Source: JABDMD01 sp965203475 (lineage in GTDB: Bacteria > Pseudomonadota > Gammaproteobacteria > UBA4575). From it: DNA of 64,000 nucleotides. Shown one piece after another: positions 47,249 to 56,730 of the stretch (position 1 is its first letter; the number at the start of each line of letters is the position of its first letter). The stretch lies in contig OZ241890.1 of NCBI GenBank assembly GCA_965203475.1, positions 868,001-932,000 of the forward strand. Reading direction: 5' to 3'. The translations under genes were made by a program, and so were the position numbers. The notes under the pieces were generated by a model, which was given only the letters and a program-made list of their open reading frames with translations, searched no databases and was not told where the DNA came from.

Positions 47249-47467
47249 ATGCCTAAAGAAGATCATATCGAAATGGATGGGACAGTTGTCGAAACTCTAC
47301 CGAATACCATGTTTAGAGTAGAGCTCGAAAACGGACATATCATTACTGCACACATTTCTGGCCGCATGCGTAAACACTATATTAAGATATTAACAGGAGA
47401 TAAAGTTACGGTTGAAATGACACCGTATGACTTATCGAAAGGAAGAATTACATACCGCGGAAAATAA
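47249..47467 (+). CDS. infA: Translation initiation factor IF-1
   Basis: This 72-residue S1-fold protein has the invariant GTVVETLPNTMFRVELENGH and the SGRMRKHYIKILTGD region. Strong AAAGGAG site. It converges on clpA with one base between the stops, the arrangement seen near clpA in many gammaproteobacteria. Confidence 0.98.
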   Translation: MPKEDHIEMDGTVVETLPNTMFRVELENGHIITAHISGRMRKHYIKILTGDKVTVEMTPYDLSKGRITYRGK

Positions 47468-47468
47468 T

Positions 47469-49730
47469 TTAATTTACCACTTCCTCCAGATATTCAATCT
47501 CAATTTCATCCTCTTCTGCACGAATCACCACTTTTCCGCCATTTTCAAGACGACCAAATAAAAGCTCTTCGGCTAAAGGTTTCTTAATGTGGTCTTGTAT
47601 TACACGTTCCATGGGTCTAGCACCCATTTTTACATCATAACCACGTATAGCAATCCATTCTTTTGCAGATGCTTCAATTTGAATTTCAACCTTCTTGGTT
47701 TCTAATTGAGCTTCAAGTTGCGCAATAAATTTGTCAACAACGTGCATGATCGTTTTCTGATTCAAAATATCGAACTGAATAATGGCATCCAATCGATTTC
47801 TAAATTCAGGTGTAAATGATTTTTTAATAATCTCAGCACCATCCGCTTGATGATCTTGTGTAGTAAAGCCAACGCTGCTGCGACTCATTTCATGTGCTCC
47901 AGCATTCGTTGTCATAACTAAAATTACATTTCGAAAATCAACTTTACGACCATTGGTATCCGTTAAAGTACCATGATCCATCACTTGCAATAACAAATTA
48001 AAAACATCTGGATGGGCTTTTTCAATTTCATCTAGCAATAAAACGGCATGTGGGTTCTTTAATACGGCATCCGTTAACAAACCACCTTGATCATAGCCAA
48101 CATATCCAGGAGGTGCGCCAATCAAACGTGACACTGTGTGACGTTCCATGTATTCCGACATATCAAAACGCAACAATTCAATTCCTAAAATTATAGACAA
48201 TTGCTTTGTCACTTCAGTTTTTCCAACACCGGTTGGGCCTGCAAATAAGAAAGAACCGATGGGCTTTTCTTCATTTCCTATTCCTGAACGAGACATTTTG
48301 ATAGCCGTTGAAAGTGTATCAATGGCATTGTCTTGACCAAAGACAACAAGTTTTAAGTTGCGCTCTAAATTCTTGAGTACCGTTGTATCATTCGACGTGA
48401 CATGCTTCGGTGGAATCTTGGCCATTTTAGAAACCACTTGCTCAATTTGTTTCACTGAAATTGTTTTCTTGCGAGCTGATTTCGGTTTTAAATTCATATT
48501 GGCGCCAGCTTCATCAATGACATCAATGGCCTTGTCTGGCAAGTGACGGTCATTAATATATTTGGCAGATAAATCTGTTGCAGCCCGTAAAGCTTTGTCT
48601 GTGAAACGCACAGCGTGGTGTTCTTCAAAACGACTACGCAAACCTTTAAGGATCTGGAAGGTTTCATCCACGCTTGGCTCATCAATATCAATATTTTGAA
48701 AACGTCTTGCCAAGGCTCTATCTTTTTCAAATACCCCTCTAAACTCTTGATACGTTGTAGAACCAATACACTTTAATTCACCAGAGCTCAGCATAGGCTT
48801 AATTAAATTGGAAGCATCCATCACTCCGCCCGATGCAGCACCTGCGCCAATCACCGTATGGATCTCGTCGATAAATAAGATGGCATCTTTTTCTTCTTTT
48901 AACTGATGCAAAACACCTTTTAATCTTTTCTCAAAATCACCACGGTATTTTGTTCCGGCTACTAAGCCACCTAAATCAAGCGAGTAAATTGTGCTACCTT
49001 TTAAAATATCTGGCACATTATCTTCCACTATCTTCTTCGCTAATCCTTCAGCAATAGCTGTTTTACCAACACCAGCCTCACCAACCAGTAATGGATTGTT
49101 TTTACGACGACGACAAAGAATTTGTACCACGCGCTCAATTTCATTATCTCTTCCAATTAGTGGGTCAATTTTCCCATCTATTGCCATTTGATTTAAATTA
49201 GAAGCGAATCGATCTAATGGCTTAGGCGCTTGAGCATCACCACCCACTTCTGATTCTGTATCGGTAGCAAGTTCACTTTCTGAATCGTAAGGAACCTTTG
49301 AAATTCCATGAGCAATGTAATTCACTACATCTAATCGAGCAATATCATGTTGACTAAGCAAATAAACTGCATGCGACTCTTGCTCACCAAAAATTGCGAC
49401 TAAAACATTAGCACCTGTAACTTCAACTTCTTTCTTTCCAGAAGATTGAACATGAAATACTGCACGCTGTAATACTCGTTGAAATCCTAACGTAGGCTGA
49501 GTATCACGATCATCATCTTCAGGGAGGATTGGTGTGTTATCTTGAATAAACTCACTAAGTTCTTTTGCAAGTTTATGCAAATCAGAACCGCAAGCTCTTA
49601 AAACTTCAGCAGCCGCAGGATTTTGTGTTAATGCAAGTAAAAGATGCTCAACCGTCATAAACTCATGACGTTTTTCCCTTGCTTCTTTAAATGCAAGATT
49701 AAGTGTGAATTCCAGTTCTTTATTCAACAT
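47469..49730 (-). CDS. clpA: ATP-dependent Clp protease ATP-binding subunit ClpA
   Basis: This 753-residue protein has the N-domain (about 1-145), two AAA+ modules with Walker A GEAGVGKTAIAEG and GPTGVGKTEVTKQ, and no middle coiled coil as in ClpB. It unfolds substrates for ClpP. It lies 13 bases after clpS; the ClpS adaptor delivers N-end-rule substrates. Confidence 0.97.
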   Translation of the reverse strand: MLNKELEFTLNLAFKEAREKRHEFMTVEHLLLALTQNPAAAEVLRACGSDLHKLAKELSEFIQDNTPILPEDDDRDTQPTLGFQRVLQRAVFHVQSSGKKEVEVTGANVLVAIFGEQESHAVYLLSQHDIARLDVVNYIAHGISKVPYDSESELATDTESEVGGDAQAPKPLDRFASNLNQMAIDGKIDPLIGRDNEIERVVQILCRRRKNNPLLVGEAGVGKTAIAEGLAKKIVEDNVPDILKGSTIYSLDLGGLVAGTKYRGDFEKRLKGVLHQLKEEKDAILFIDEIHTVIGAGAASGGVMDASNLIKPMLSSGELKCIGSTTYQEFRGVFEKDRALARRFQNIDIDEPSVDETFQILKGLRSRFEEHHAVRFTDKALRAATDLSAKYINDRHLPDKAIDVIDEAGANMNLKPKSARKKTISVKQIEQVVSKMAKIPPKHVTSNDTTVLKNLERNLKLVVFGQDNAIDTLSTAIKMSRSGIGNEEKPIGSFLFAGPTGVGKTEVTKQLSIILGIELLRFDMSEYMERHTVSRLIGAPPGYVGYDQGGLLTDAVLKNPHAVLLLDEIEKAHPDVFNLLLQVMDHGTLTDTNGRKVDFRNVILVMTTNAGAHEMSRSSVGFTTQDHQADGAEIIKKSFTPEFRNRLDAIIQFDILNQKTIMHVVDKFIAQLEAQLETKKVEIQIEASAKEWIAIRGYDVKMGARPMERVIQDHIKKPLAEELLFGRLENGGKVVIRAEEDEIEIEYLEEVVN

Positions 49731-49743
49731 TGTTGATTACCAC

Positions 49744-50064
49744 CTATGCTTCTTCCATGGCGCAAAGTAATGGGTGATTATTCAATCGCGAGTAATCATT
49801 CACTTGCGCTACTTTTGTTTCTGCAACATCGCGTGTAAACACACCGCAAACGCCCTTCCCTCGTGTGTGCACGTGCAACATTATTCGGGTCGCTTTTTCT
49901 CTACTCATTTTGAAAAAGCTTTCTAAAATATGAACAACGAATTCCATGGGAGTATAATCGTCGTTCAGTAACACCACTTTGTACATCGGAGGTTTTTTAA
50001 CCTTAGGTTTCGCCTCTTGTACAACCAATTCATCATCGTGGTGAATTTGATCTTTATCCGACAT
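49744..50064 (-). CDS. clpS: ClpS adaptor protein
   Basis: This 106-residue protein has the ClpS core MYKVVLLNDDYTPMEFVVHILESFF and the MLHVHTRGKGVCG region, which form the N-degron pocket. I start it at the ATG at 50064, with AAAGAA upstream; an ATG six codons earlier adds MYYIKN and is possible. First gene of the clpSA pair. Confidence 0.94.
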   Translation of the reverse strand: MSDKDQIHHDDELVVQEAKPKVKKPPMYKVVLLNDDYTPMEFVVHILESFFKMSREKATRIMLHVHTRGKGVCGVFTRDVAETKVAQVNDYSRLNNHPLLCAMEEA

Positions 50065-50351
50065 ATTCTTTATGTAATACAATTTAAATATTATATATAG
50101 GGTTATTCTTTAGCCTAGTGACAATATCTTAAATGCACCATTTGGCCTACTTAATGCAATCCAGTATCTTAAAAATTAGATGGGTATACATAACCTTAGT
50201 TTCAAGCACTTAGCTACATTATAAGTAAATTAGTGCTTCTAAACTATTGATTTATATAAATAACTATATTTGATTTATTCAAGTAAATTAGTATGTTAAA
50301 AGTTAATTTTACATATTCACCTCTCGGATTTTTTACATAGATTTAGATCGC

Positions 50352-50810
50352 ATGGATTGGCAACCCCACATCACAGTAGCCGCTATCATTGAACGTGATG
50401 GTAAATTTTTATTGGTAGAAGAAATGGTTGAAGGACATGCCGTGTTCAATCAACCCGCAGGACATTTAGAAGCAAATGAGTCATTACTTGATGCCGCTCA
50501 ACGAGAAACATTAGAAGAAACAGGTTGGGAATTTATTCCAGATGCTGTTGTGGGAATTTATAAATGGCAACATCCACATAAAAATGAAACATTTATACGT
50601 TTTGCTTTTTGCGGAAAACCAAGTGATGCACCCGTATCAAGTAAACTCGACGAAGGGATCATTCAAGCGCATTGGTATAGTGCAGATGAAATATTTGCCT
50701 TGCCTGAAACGAAACTTCGCAGCACCATGGTTACACATTGCTTACAAGATTACCTCAATGGTAAACGTTTTGATTTAAATCTCATCCGTGATATTCACCA
50801 ACATTGGTGA
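50352..50810 (+). CDS. nudJ: Nudix phosphatase NudJ
   Basis: This 152-residue protein has a full Nudix box, GHLEANESLLDAAQRETLEE (with TGWE after it), and the NudJ-type start MDWQPHITVAAIIERDGKFLLVEE. It hydrolyses nucleoside pyrophosphates such as HMP-PP. It precedes mnmA by 22 bases, an order common in gammaproteobacteria. Confidence 0.93.
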   Translation: MDWQPHITVAAIIERDGKFLLVEEMVEGHAVFNQPAGHLEANESLLDAAQRETLEETGWEFIPDAVVGIYKWQHPHKNETFIRFAFCGKPSDAPVSSKLDEGIIQAHWYSADEIFALPETKLRSTMVTHCLQDYLNGKRFDLNLIRDIHQHW

Positions 50811-50832
50811 AGAAATTCTTTTTTAAATAAAA

Positions 50833-51915
50833 ATGTCCACGAAAGTCATTGTCGGAATGTCAGGTGGTGTAGATTCTTCTGTAGCGGCCTATTTACTTCA
50901 ACAGCAAGGTTATGAAGTTGAAGGATTATTCATGAAAAATTGGGAAGAAGATGATGATGAACAATATTGTGCGGCAGCAGTCGATCTTGCAGATGCTGAA
51001 CAAGTCTGTAATCAGCTAAATATTCCTTTGCATACTGTTAATTTTTCAGCCGAATACTGGGATCGAGTATTTAAACATTTTCTAAATGAATATAAGGCTG
51101 GCCGCACCCCTAATCCTGACATTATGTGCAATAAAGAGATAAAATTTCGCGCATTTCTCGATTATGCCCTCAATTTAAATGCAGAGTTGATTGCTACAGG
51201 GCACTATGTAAATAATTTGACTGAAAATGCTTCTACCTACTTACTTAAAGCAAAAGACGAAGCTAAAGATCAAAGCTATTTTTTGCACATGCTTACTCAA
51301 GATCAATTATCAAAATCAGTTTTTCCATTAGGTAATATTACGAAATCTGAAGTACGTAAGGTTGCTAAACAACATGCATTTAAGGTGCACGATAAAAAAG
51401 ACAGTACAGGTATCTGTTTTATTGGTGAGCGAAAATTTAAAGATTTTTTGCAATCTTTTATTCCTTCTAAACAGGGAAATATCCGTACTCTTGAAAATAA
51501 AGTGATTGGAAGACATGAAGGTGTCATGTATTACACCATTGGGCAGCGGCAAGGATTAGGTATTGGTGGTCAAGTAGGCAAAAATGAAGAGCCTTGGTAT
51601 GTAGTAGAAAAAAATATTGAAAATAACGAACTAATCGTTACGCAAGGGCATGACCACCCTGCATTATTAAAAAGCAAAATAATTTCACAGCCTATTCACT
51701 GGATTAGTGGAAAAATACCTGAAGATCTAAACAATCTAAAAGCAAAAATACGCTACCGTCAGCAAGAGCAAACCTGTGAACTAAAGTGTTTGGAAAATTA
51801 TTGCGAAATTTCCTTTGCTACACCACAGTGGGCTGTGGCGCCTGGACAAAGTATAGTGTTTTATCAAAACAATCGTTGTTTGGGTGGTGCTATTATTGAA
51901 CAGGGAGTGAATTAA
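50833..51915 (+). CDS. mnmA: tRNA-specific 2-thiouridylase MnmA
   Basis: This 360-residue enzyme has the PP-loop VGMSGGVDSSVAAYLLQ, the first catalytic Cys in NPDIMCNKEIKF and the second in DSTGICFIGERKF. It places 2-thiouridine at tRNA position 34. It is followed after five bases by hflD. Confidence 0.97.
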   Translation: MSTKVIVGMSGGVDSSVAAYLLQQQGYEVEGLFMKNWEEDDDEQYCAAAVDLADAEQVCNQLNIPLHTVNFSAEYWDRVFKHFLNEYKAGRTPNPDIMCNKEIKFRAFLDYALNLNAELIATGHYVNNLTENASTYLLKAKDEAKDQSYFLHMLTQDQLSKSVFPLGNITKSEVRKVAKQHAFKVHDKKDSTGICFIGERKFKDFLQSFIPSKQGNIRTLENKVIGRHEGVMYYTIGQRQGLGIGGQVGKNEEPWYVVEKNIENNELIVTQGHDHPALLKSKIISQPIHWISGKIPEDLNNLKAKIRYRQQEQTCELKCLENYCEISFATPQWAVAPGQSIVFYQNNRCLGGAIIEQGVN

Positions 51916-51920
51916 CCAAA

Positions 51921-52535
51921 ATGTTACGCGTTAGCATTAACCAAACCATTGCCTTAGCTGGACTCTATCAATCACTTACCTTGCTACAGCAAGTTGCGTG
52001 GGATGGCGAATCAAATCATTCATGCATGCTACCCACATTAGAAAGTGTAACCAAGCTAGACATTAAAGATTATTTAGAAGCCTATGGCTCTATACAAAGC
52101 TTGTCACTAGGACTTCGCTCGTTACGAGACACCTTAGACAATAGACAAGATTCACGAGTAATTGAACGCACTCGATATGCGATCAATTTGATGTATTTAG
52201 AAACGATGTTTCAATCTAGCCCCAGTACAAGGAGTTCATTAGGCAATCAAATTGAACGCATTAAAAACATTGACTATGAAAATTATGAAGAGGGTTTGGC
52301 TGAAGAATTAGGGTATCTGTATCGTGAATATATAAGTCCACTAGGACCAAAAATTATTGTTGAAGGTAATCCCAGTTATTTAAAAACAGATAAGTATGCG
52401 CATTTAATACGTGCACTCTTACTTGCCGGTCTTCGAGCCATCGTTCTTTGGAAACAGGCCAATGGTAAAAGGTGGGTGCTGCTGTTTGCGCGAAATTCTA
52501 TATTGAAGAATATTAAGATACTCGAAAGCTCATAA
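51921..52535 (+). CDS. hflD: HflD-like lysogenisation regulator protein
   Basis: This 204-residue helical protein has family stretches NQTIALAGLYQSLTLLQQVAW, LGLRSLRD and AHLIRALLLAGLRAIVLWKQ. HflD is a peripheral membrane protein of uncertain normal function, known for binding phage lambda CII. Its place after mnmA supports the call. In relatives purB usually comes next; here it is acnA. Confidence 0.92.
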   Translation: MLRVSINQTIALAGLYQSLTLLQQVAWDGESNHSCMLPTLESVTKLDIKDYLEAYGSIQSLSLGLRSLRDTLDNRQDSRVIERTRYAINLMYLETMFQSSPSTRSSLGNQIERIKNIDYENYEEGLAEELGYLYREYISPLGPKIIVEGNPSYLKTDKYAHLIRALLLAGLRAIVLWKQANGKRWVLLFARNSILKNIKILESS

Positions 52536-52667
52536 AATTTACACATATTTCATATACATAGAACTATAATTTACCACTTACAGGGAGTTTCTCTTTACCT
52601 AAAAATCCCTGATAATCACGCTCCCTTTTCAATCCCAATAATCATTCAATTGCATTAGGAGTCTGCA

Positions 52668-55328
52668 ATGAGTAACAGTTTTGACACCAAATCATCGCTG
52701 GTGGTAAATGGAAATTCTTATGAAATTTTCAATGTAGGGAAACTACCCCAAGCTGCACGTCTTCCCTATTCCATAAAAATTCTACTTGAAAATCTTTTGC
52801 GTTATGAAGACAACAAAACTGTTACAAAAGAAGATATTGAAGCCATCATCAATTGGGACTCAAAGGCTGATCCAAGCAAAGAAATCGCGTTTCGACCTGC
52901 ACGAGTGTTAATGCAAGATTTTACCGGAGTTCCATGTGTGGTGGACTTGGCCGCGATGCGGGATGCCATGAAAGCATTAGGTGGAGATCCAGAAAAGATA
53001 AACCCCTTACAGCCGGCCGAGATGGTGATTGACCACTCCGTGCAAGTCGATAAATTTGGTTCCGATGATGCAATGGATCTGAATGAAAAACTTGAATTTA
53101 ATCGTAATAAAGAGCGTTATAGCTTTTTAAAGTGGGGACAGAATGTATTTTCAAATTTTAAAGTAGTACCCCCAGGTACAGGCATTGTGCATCAAGTAAA
53201 TCTTGAATATTTAGCACGCGTGATTTTTTCCAAACAAAATGGCGACACAACACAAGCCTATCCTGATTCGGTTGTTGGAACAGACTCACACACCACCATG
53301 ATTAATGGTGTAGGCGTATTAGGCTGGGGTGTCGGTGGCATTGAAGCAGAAGCTTCGATGTTAGGCCAACCGATTTCAATGTTAATTCCAAAAGTCGTTG
53401 GCTTTAAATTAACAGGAAAATTACCTGAAGGTTCCACAGCGACCGACTTAGTACTAACTGTTGTAGAAATGTTGCGCCAACATGGCGTAGTTGGAAAATT
53501 TGTAGAATTTTATGGAGACGGTCTGGATGTATTACCGTTAGCAGATCGTGCAACCATTGCAAACATGGCGCCAGAGTATGGAGCCACCTGTGGAATTTTC
53601 CCCATTGATGCAGAAACCATTCGATATTTAGAACAAACTGGGCGCGATGCACAAGCGGTCGCATTAGCTGAAGCCTATGCAAAAGAAACCGAAATGTGGC
53701 GCGAAGGAATTCGTGAAGGTGTGGATTTTAGTGAACACATTGAGTTAGATCTTAGCACTGTGGTCCCAAGTTTAGCGGGACCTAAACGTCCACAAGATAG
53801 AATTTCTTTAACTGAATCTAAAACTACGTTCGAAAAAGACATTGTTGCGTTAAAAGAAGAACGCAACATTCAAAGCAAAGGTAGCGCGAACATTACCATC
53901 GATGGACAAGATGTACCCTTGTCTGATGGTGCTGTCGTACTCGCTGCCATTACATCTTGCACCAATACCTCAAATCCAAGTGTAATGTTGGGTGCTGGTC
54001 TAGTCGCGCGCAAAGCAGCAAAACTGGGTGTCAAAGTAAAACCTTGGGTGAAAACATCACTTGCCCCTGGTTCACGGGTGGTTACCGAATATTTAGTTAA
54101 TGCAGGTGTCATGGATGACCTAGAAGAGTTAGGCTTTCATGTCGTAGGTTATGGCTGTACGACCTGTATAGGAAACTCGGGGCCGTTACCAGAACCTGTC
54201 GCCAATGCCATTACGCAAAATGATCTAGTTACAACATCTGTATTATCCGGCAATCGTAACTTTGAAGGTCGAGTGCACGCACTCATCCGTATGAATTATC
54301 TTGCGTCGCCTCCTCTGGTGGTGGCCTATGCAATTGCGGGCCGTATGGACATTGATTTACACAATGACGCTATCGCTGAAGATAAAGATGGTAATCCAGT
54401 GTATCTCAAAGATATTTGGCCAAGCCAGCAAGAAGTGAGTGATGTCGTCAGTAACTTCTTAACCACAGAACAATATGTACGATCCTATGATGATGTATTC
54501 AGTGGTGAAAACAACTGGAATAGCTTAGAAGCTGCATCGAGTAATCTCTATCAATGGGATGATTCCACCTACATAAACAACCCACCTTATTTTGAAGACA
54601 TGACACTTACTATTGGTGATGTAAGTGATATTCATGGTGCACGTGCATTAGCGTATTTAGGCGATTCCGTAACAACTGATCACATTTCACCGGCTGGTGC
54701 CATCGCACCCGATAGCCCAGCAGCAAAATATTTACAAGAAAAAGGTGTAAGCCCCGCAGACTTTAATTCCTATGGCTCTCGACGCGGAAATCATGAAGTA
54801 ATGATGCGAGGTACCTTTGCCAATATTCGTTTGCGAAATAAGTTAGCGCCAGGGACTGAAGGTGGTGTAACCATACATCAACCGAGTGGTGAACAAATGT
54901 CCATCTATGATGCCGCCATGAAATATAAAGCTGAAAATGTCCCCACCATTATTTTGGCTGGAAAAGAATATGGCAGTGGTTCATCACGTGACTGGGCGGC
55001 TAAAGGTCCAAGTTTACAAGGCGTGCAAGCAGTAATTGCTGAAAGCTACGAACGAATCCATCGCTCGAATTTAGTGGGCATGGGAATTCTTCCCTTGCAG
55101 TACCACGATGGCGAAACCGCTGAAAGTATAGGCTTAACAGGTACCGAAACGTTTAACATTACGGGTTTACAAAATGGTTCGGCAAAAACAGTAACCATTA
55201 CAGCAACTTCCGATGACGAAAGTGAAAAATCTTTTGATGTAAAAGTTCGCATCGATACCCCACAGGAAGTGGAATACTATCAAAACGGCGGCATACTACA
55301 TTACGTATTAAGACAGTTAGCCGCTTAA
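52668..55328 (+). CDS. acnA: Aconitate hydratase A
   Basis: This 886-residue enzyme has the 4Fe-4S Cys residues in ITSCTNTSNPSVMLGAG and GYGCTTCIGNSGPLPEP, and the C-terminal swivel domain (YGSGSSRDWAAKGPSLQGV). It converts citrate to isocitrate. AGGAG lies before the ATG. It is on the opposite strand from the sucAB-lpd operon, so the TCA genes are not one unit. Confidence 0.96.
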   Translation: MSNSFDTKSSLVVNGNSYEIFNVGKLPQAARLPYSIKILLENLLRYEDNKTVTKEDIEAIINWDSKADPSKEIAFRPARVLMQDFTGVPCVVDLAAMRDAMKALGGDPEKINPLQPAEMVIDHSVQVDKFGSDDAMDLNEKLEFNRNKERYSFLKWGQNVFSNFKVVPPGTGIVHQVNLEYLARVIFSKQNGDTTQAYPDSVVGTDSHTTMINGVGVLGWGVGGIEAEASMLGQPISMLIPKVVGFKLTGKLPEGSTATDLVLTVVEMLRQHGVVGKFVEFYGDGLDVLPLADRATIANMAPEYGATCGIFPIDAETIRYLEQTGRDAQAVALAEAYAKETEMWREGIREGVDFSEHIELDLSTVVPSLAGPKRPQDRISLTESKTTFEKDIVALKEERNIQSKGSANITIDGQDVPLSDGAVVLAAITSCTNTSNPSVMLGAGLVARKAAKLGVKVKPWVKTSLAPGSRVVTEYLVNAGVMDDLEELGFHVVGYGCTTCIGNSGPLPEPVANAITQNDLVTTSVLSGNRNFEGRVHALIRMNYLASPPLVVAYAIAGRMDIDLHNDAIAEDKDGNPVYLKDIWPSQQEVSDVVSNFLTTEQYVRSYDDVFSGENNWNSLEAASSNLYQWDDSTYINNPPYFEDMTLTIGDVSDIHGARALAYLGDSVTTDHISPAGAIAPDSPAAKYLQEKGVSPADFNSYGSRRGNHEVMMRGTFANIRLRNKLAPGTEGGVTIHQPSGEQMSIYDAAMKYKAENVPTIILAGKEYGSGSSRDWAAKGPSLQGVQAVIAESYERIHRSNLVGMGILPLQYHDGETAESIGLTGTETFNITGLQNGSAKTVTITATSDDESEKSFDVKVRIDTPQEVEYYQNGGILHYVLRQLAA

Positions 55329-55367
55329 ATTATTTCAAATAAACTAATTTTTGGTTGTGTTCTTGCC

Positions 55368-56195
55368 ATGCTGGCAGAGCTTTGCTTTGTGGGCATGGGT
55401 TCGTTGGTTAAATTATTGTCTGGTGATCTCCCAAGTCAAAATATTGTTTTCTTTCGTAATTTGTTTGGATTAATTGTTTTACTACCGCTTATATTTCAGC
55501 AAGGTTTTTCTTCTTTAAAAACTGAACACCCTCAATGGCATTTATTACGTTCAGTTGCAGGCGTTTCGGCAATGTATTGTTTTTTTTATGCCCTATCCGA
55601 ATTAATTTTAGCGGATGCCATGTTATTAAAAATTAGTGCGCCCTTGTTTATCCCTATCATTGCTTTTGTATGGTTGAGTGAACATGTTTCACTTCGCGCC
55701 ATTATTGCCATCATTATTGGGTTTTTAGGTGTAATTTTAGTGTTAAAACCCACGGGCACCATGCACATTGCCTCCCTCGTAGGTTTATTAGGTGGCGCAC
55801 TGGCTGCGATTGCCAAAGTTACCATTCGAAGAATGTCCACAACCGAACCTACCAGCCGAATTGTTTTTTATTTTGGATTCGTAAGCTTAATCATTTCTGC
55901 CATTCCAATGGTTTGGTATTGGCAAAACCCAACAAATAGTGAATGGTTGTTGTTATTGTTGCTAGGCACTTTTGGCACTATTGGCCAACTCTTTTTAACT
56001 AAAGCTTATATACTCGCACCTGCCAGCCGAGTAGCTCCCTTCACCTATTCTTCTATTTTATTTGCAGCCATTATTGGTTGGTTGTTCTGGGATGAAGTGC
56101 TCACGTTATTTACCATCACAGGTGCGTTATTAATTATTGTGGCAGGTATCATCATACTCCGTGAAAAACAATCGACTGCCGATGATGAAATTTAA
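55368..56195 (+). CDS. EamA/DMT-family transporter
   Basis: This 275-residue protein has ten hydrophobic helices arranged as two EamA repeats (FFRNLFGLIVLLPLIFQ near the first; FTYSSILFAAIIGWLFWDE near the second). It probably exports small metabolites. The first ATG (55368) leaves the first helix short: in-frame codons back to the acnA stop continue it but contain no ATG, GTG or TTG, so a rare ATT start directly after the acnA stop is conceivable. Confidence 0.85.
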   Translation: MLAELCFVGMGSLVKLLSGDLPSQNIVFFRNLFGLIVLLPLIFQQGFSSLKTEHPQWHLLRSVAGVSAMYCFFYALSELILADAMLLKISAPLFIPIIAFVWLSEHVSLRAIIAIIIGFLGVILVLKPTGTMHIASLVGLLGGALAAIAKVTIRRMSTTEPTSRIVFYFGFVSLIISAIPMVWYWQNPTNSEWLLLLLLGTFGTIGQLFLTKAYILAPASRVAPFTYSSILFAAIIGWLFWDEVLTLFTITGALLIIVAGIIILREKQSTADDEI

Positions 56196-56201
56196 ATTTT
56201 T

Positions 56202-56621
56202 ATGTCCGCTTACGTGTCAGAGCATAAAAATAAAAAACCGAAAGTGGTCATGTTGACACCGGTTGCCGTGCAAGTGATGGAAGAACTACTGCCACGAGAA
56301 ACCATTGATAACCGTGTGTTTCAATTCAGTGCCTCAACCGATAAAGGCAAAGGCGCACATGTGTGGAAACTCTTTAAAGCCGCCTGTCAAGATGTGTTAG
56401 ATCGCCCTAATTTAGTGGTGCATAACATTCGTTTGGGAAATGCCACCCAACTGGTAGAACGTGGAATGGATGATGCGTTACGACAATGTCAAACCGGTCA
56501 TGTCGATCACAAGGTGTTAAATGATCGTTATACGCGTAACCGCCCGGAACATCGTGCAAACTATTATCAAGACTCTTTTTTATCGAATGACAACGCAATC
56601 CCTTGCCGCGCTAAACACTAA
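56202..56621 (+). pseudogene. 5'-truncated tyrosine recombinase (integrase remnant)
   Basis: The 139-residue frame is the C-terminal part of a phage-type integrase: a KNKKPKVVMLTP strand (beta-hairpin Lys), VVHNIRLGNATQLVERG (H74-x-x-R77), TGHVDHK (H100) and the nucleophile Tyr in NDRYTR (Y110). The N-terminal DNA-binding domain and first catalytic Arg are missing. The ATG used is an internal codon. It starts six bases after the transporter gene, at the border between housekeeping genes and the caspase locus, and probably marks an old integration event. Confidence 0.8.
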
Positions 56622-56730
56622 ACAGTATGGATTCATTGCAAATATAGACTATTTTGGTAGAGAGATTGAACAATAAAGTCTTTGTTAATTTATATCTCCC
56701 CATGTATGCATCGAGTGTTGAACATGAAAG

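Noticed and set aside
50223..50292. AAGTAAATTAGT direct repeat upstream of nudJ
   Set aside because: The two copies are very AT-rich and 58 bases apart, so chance is plausible.
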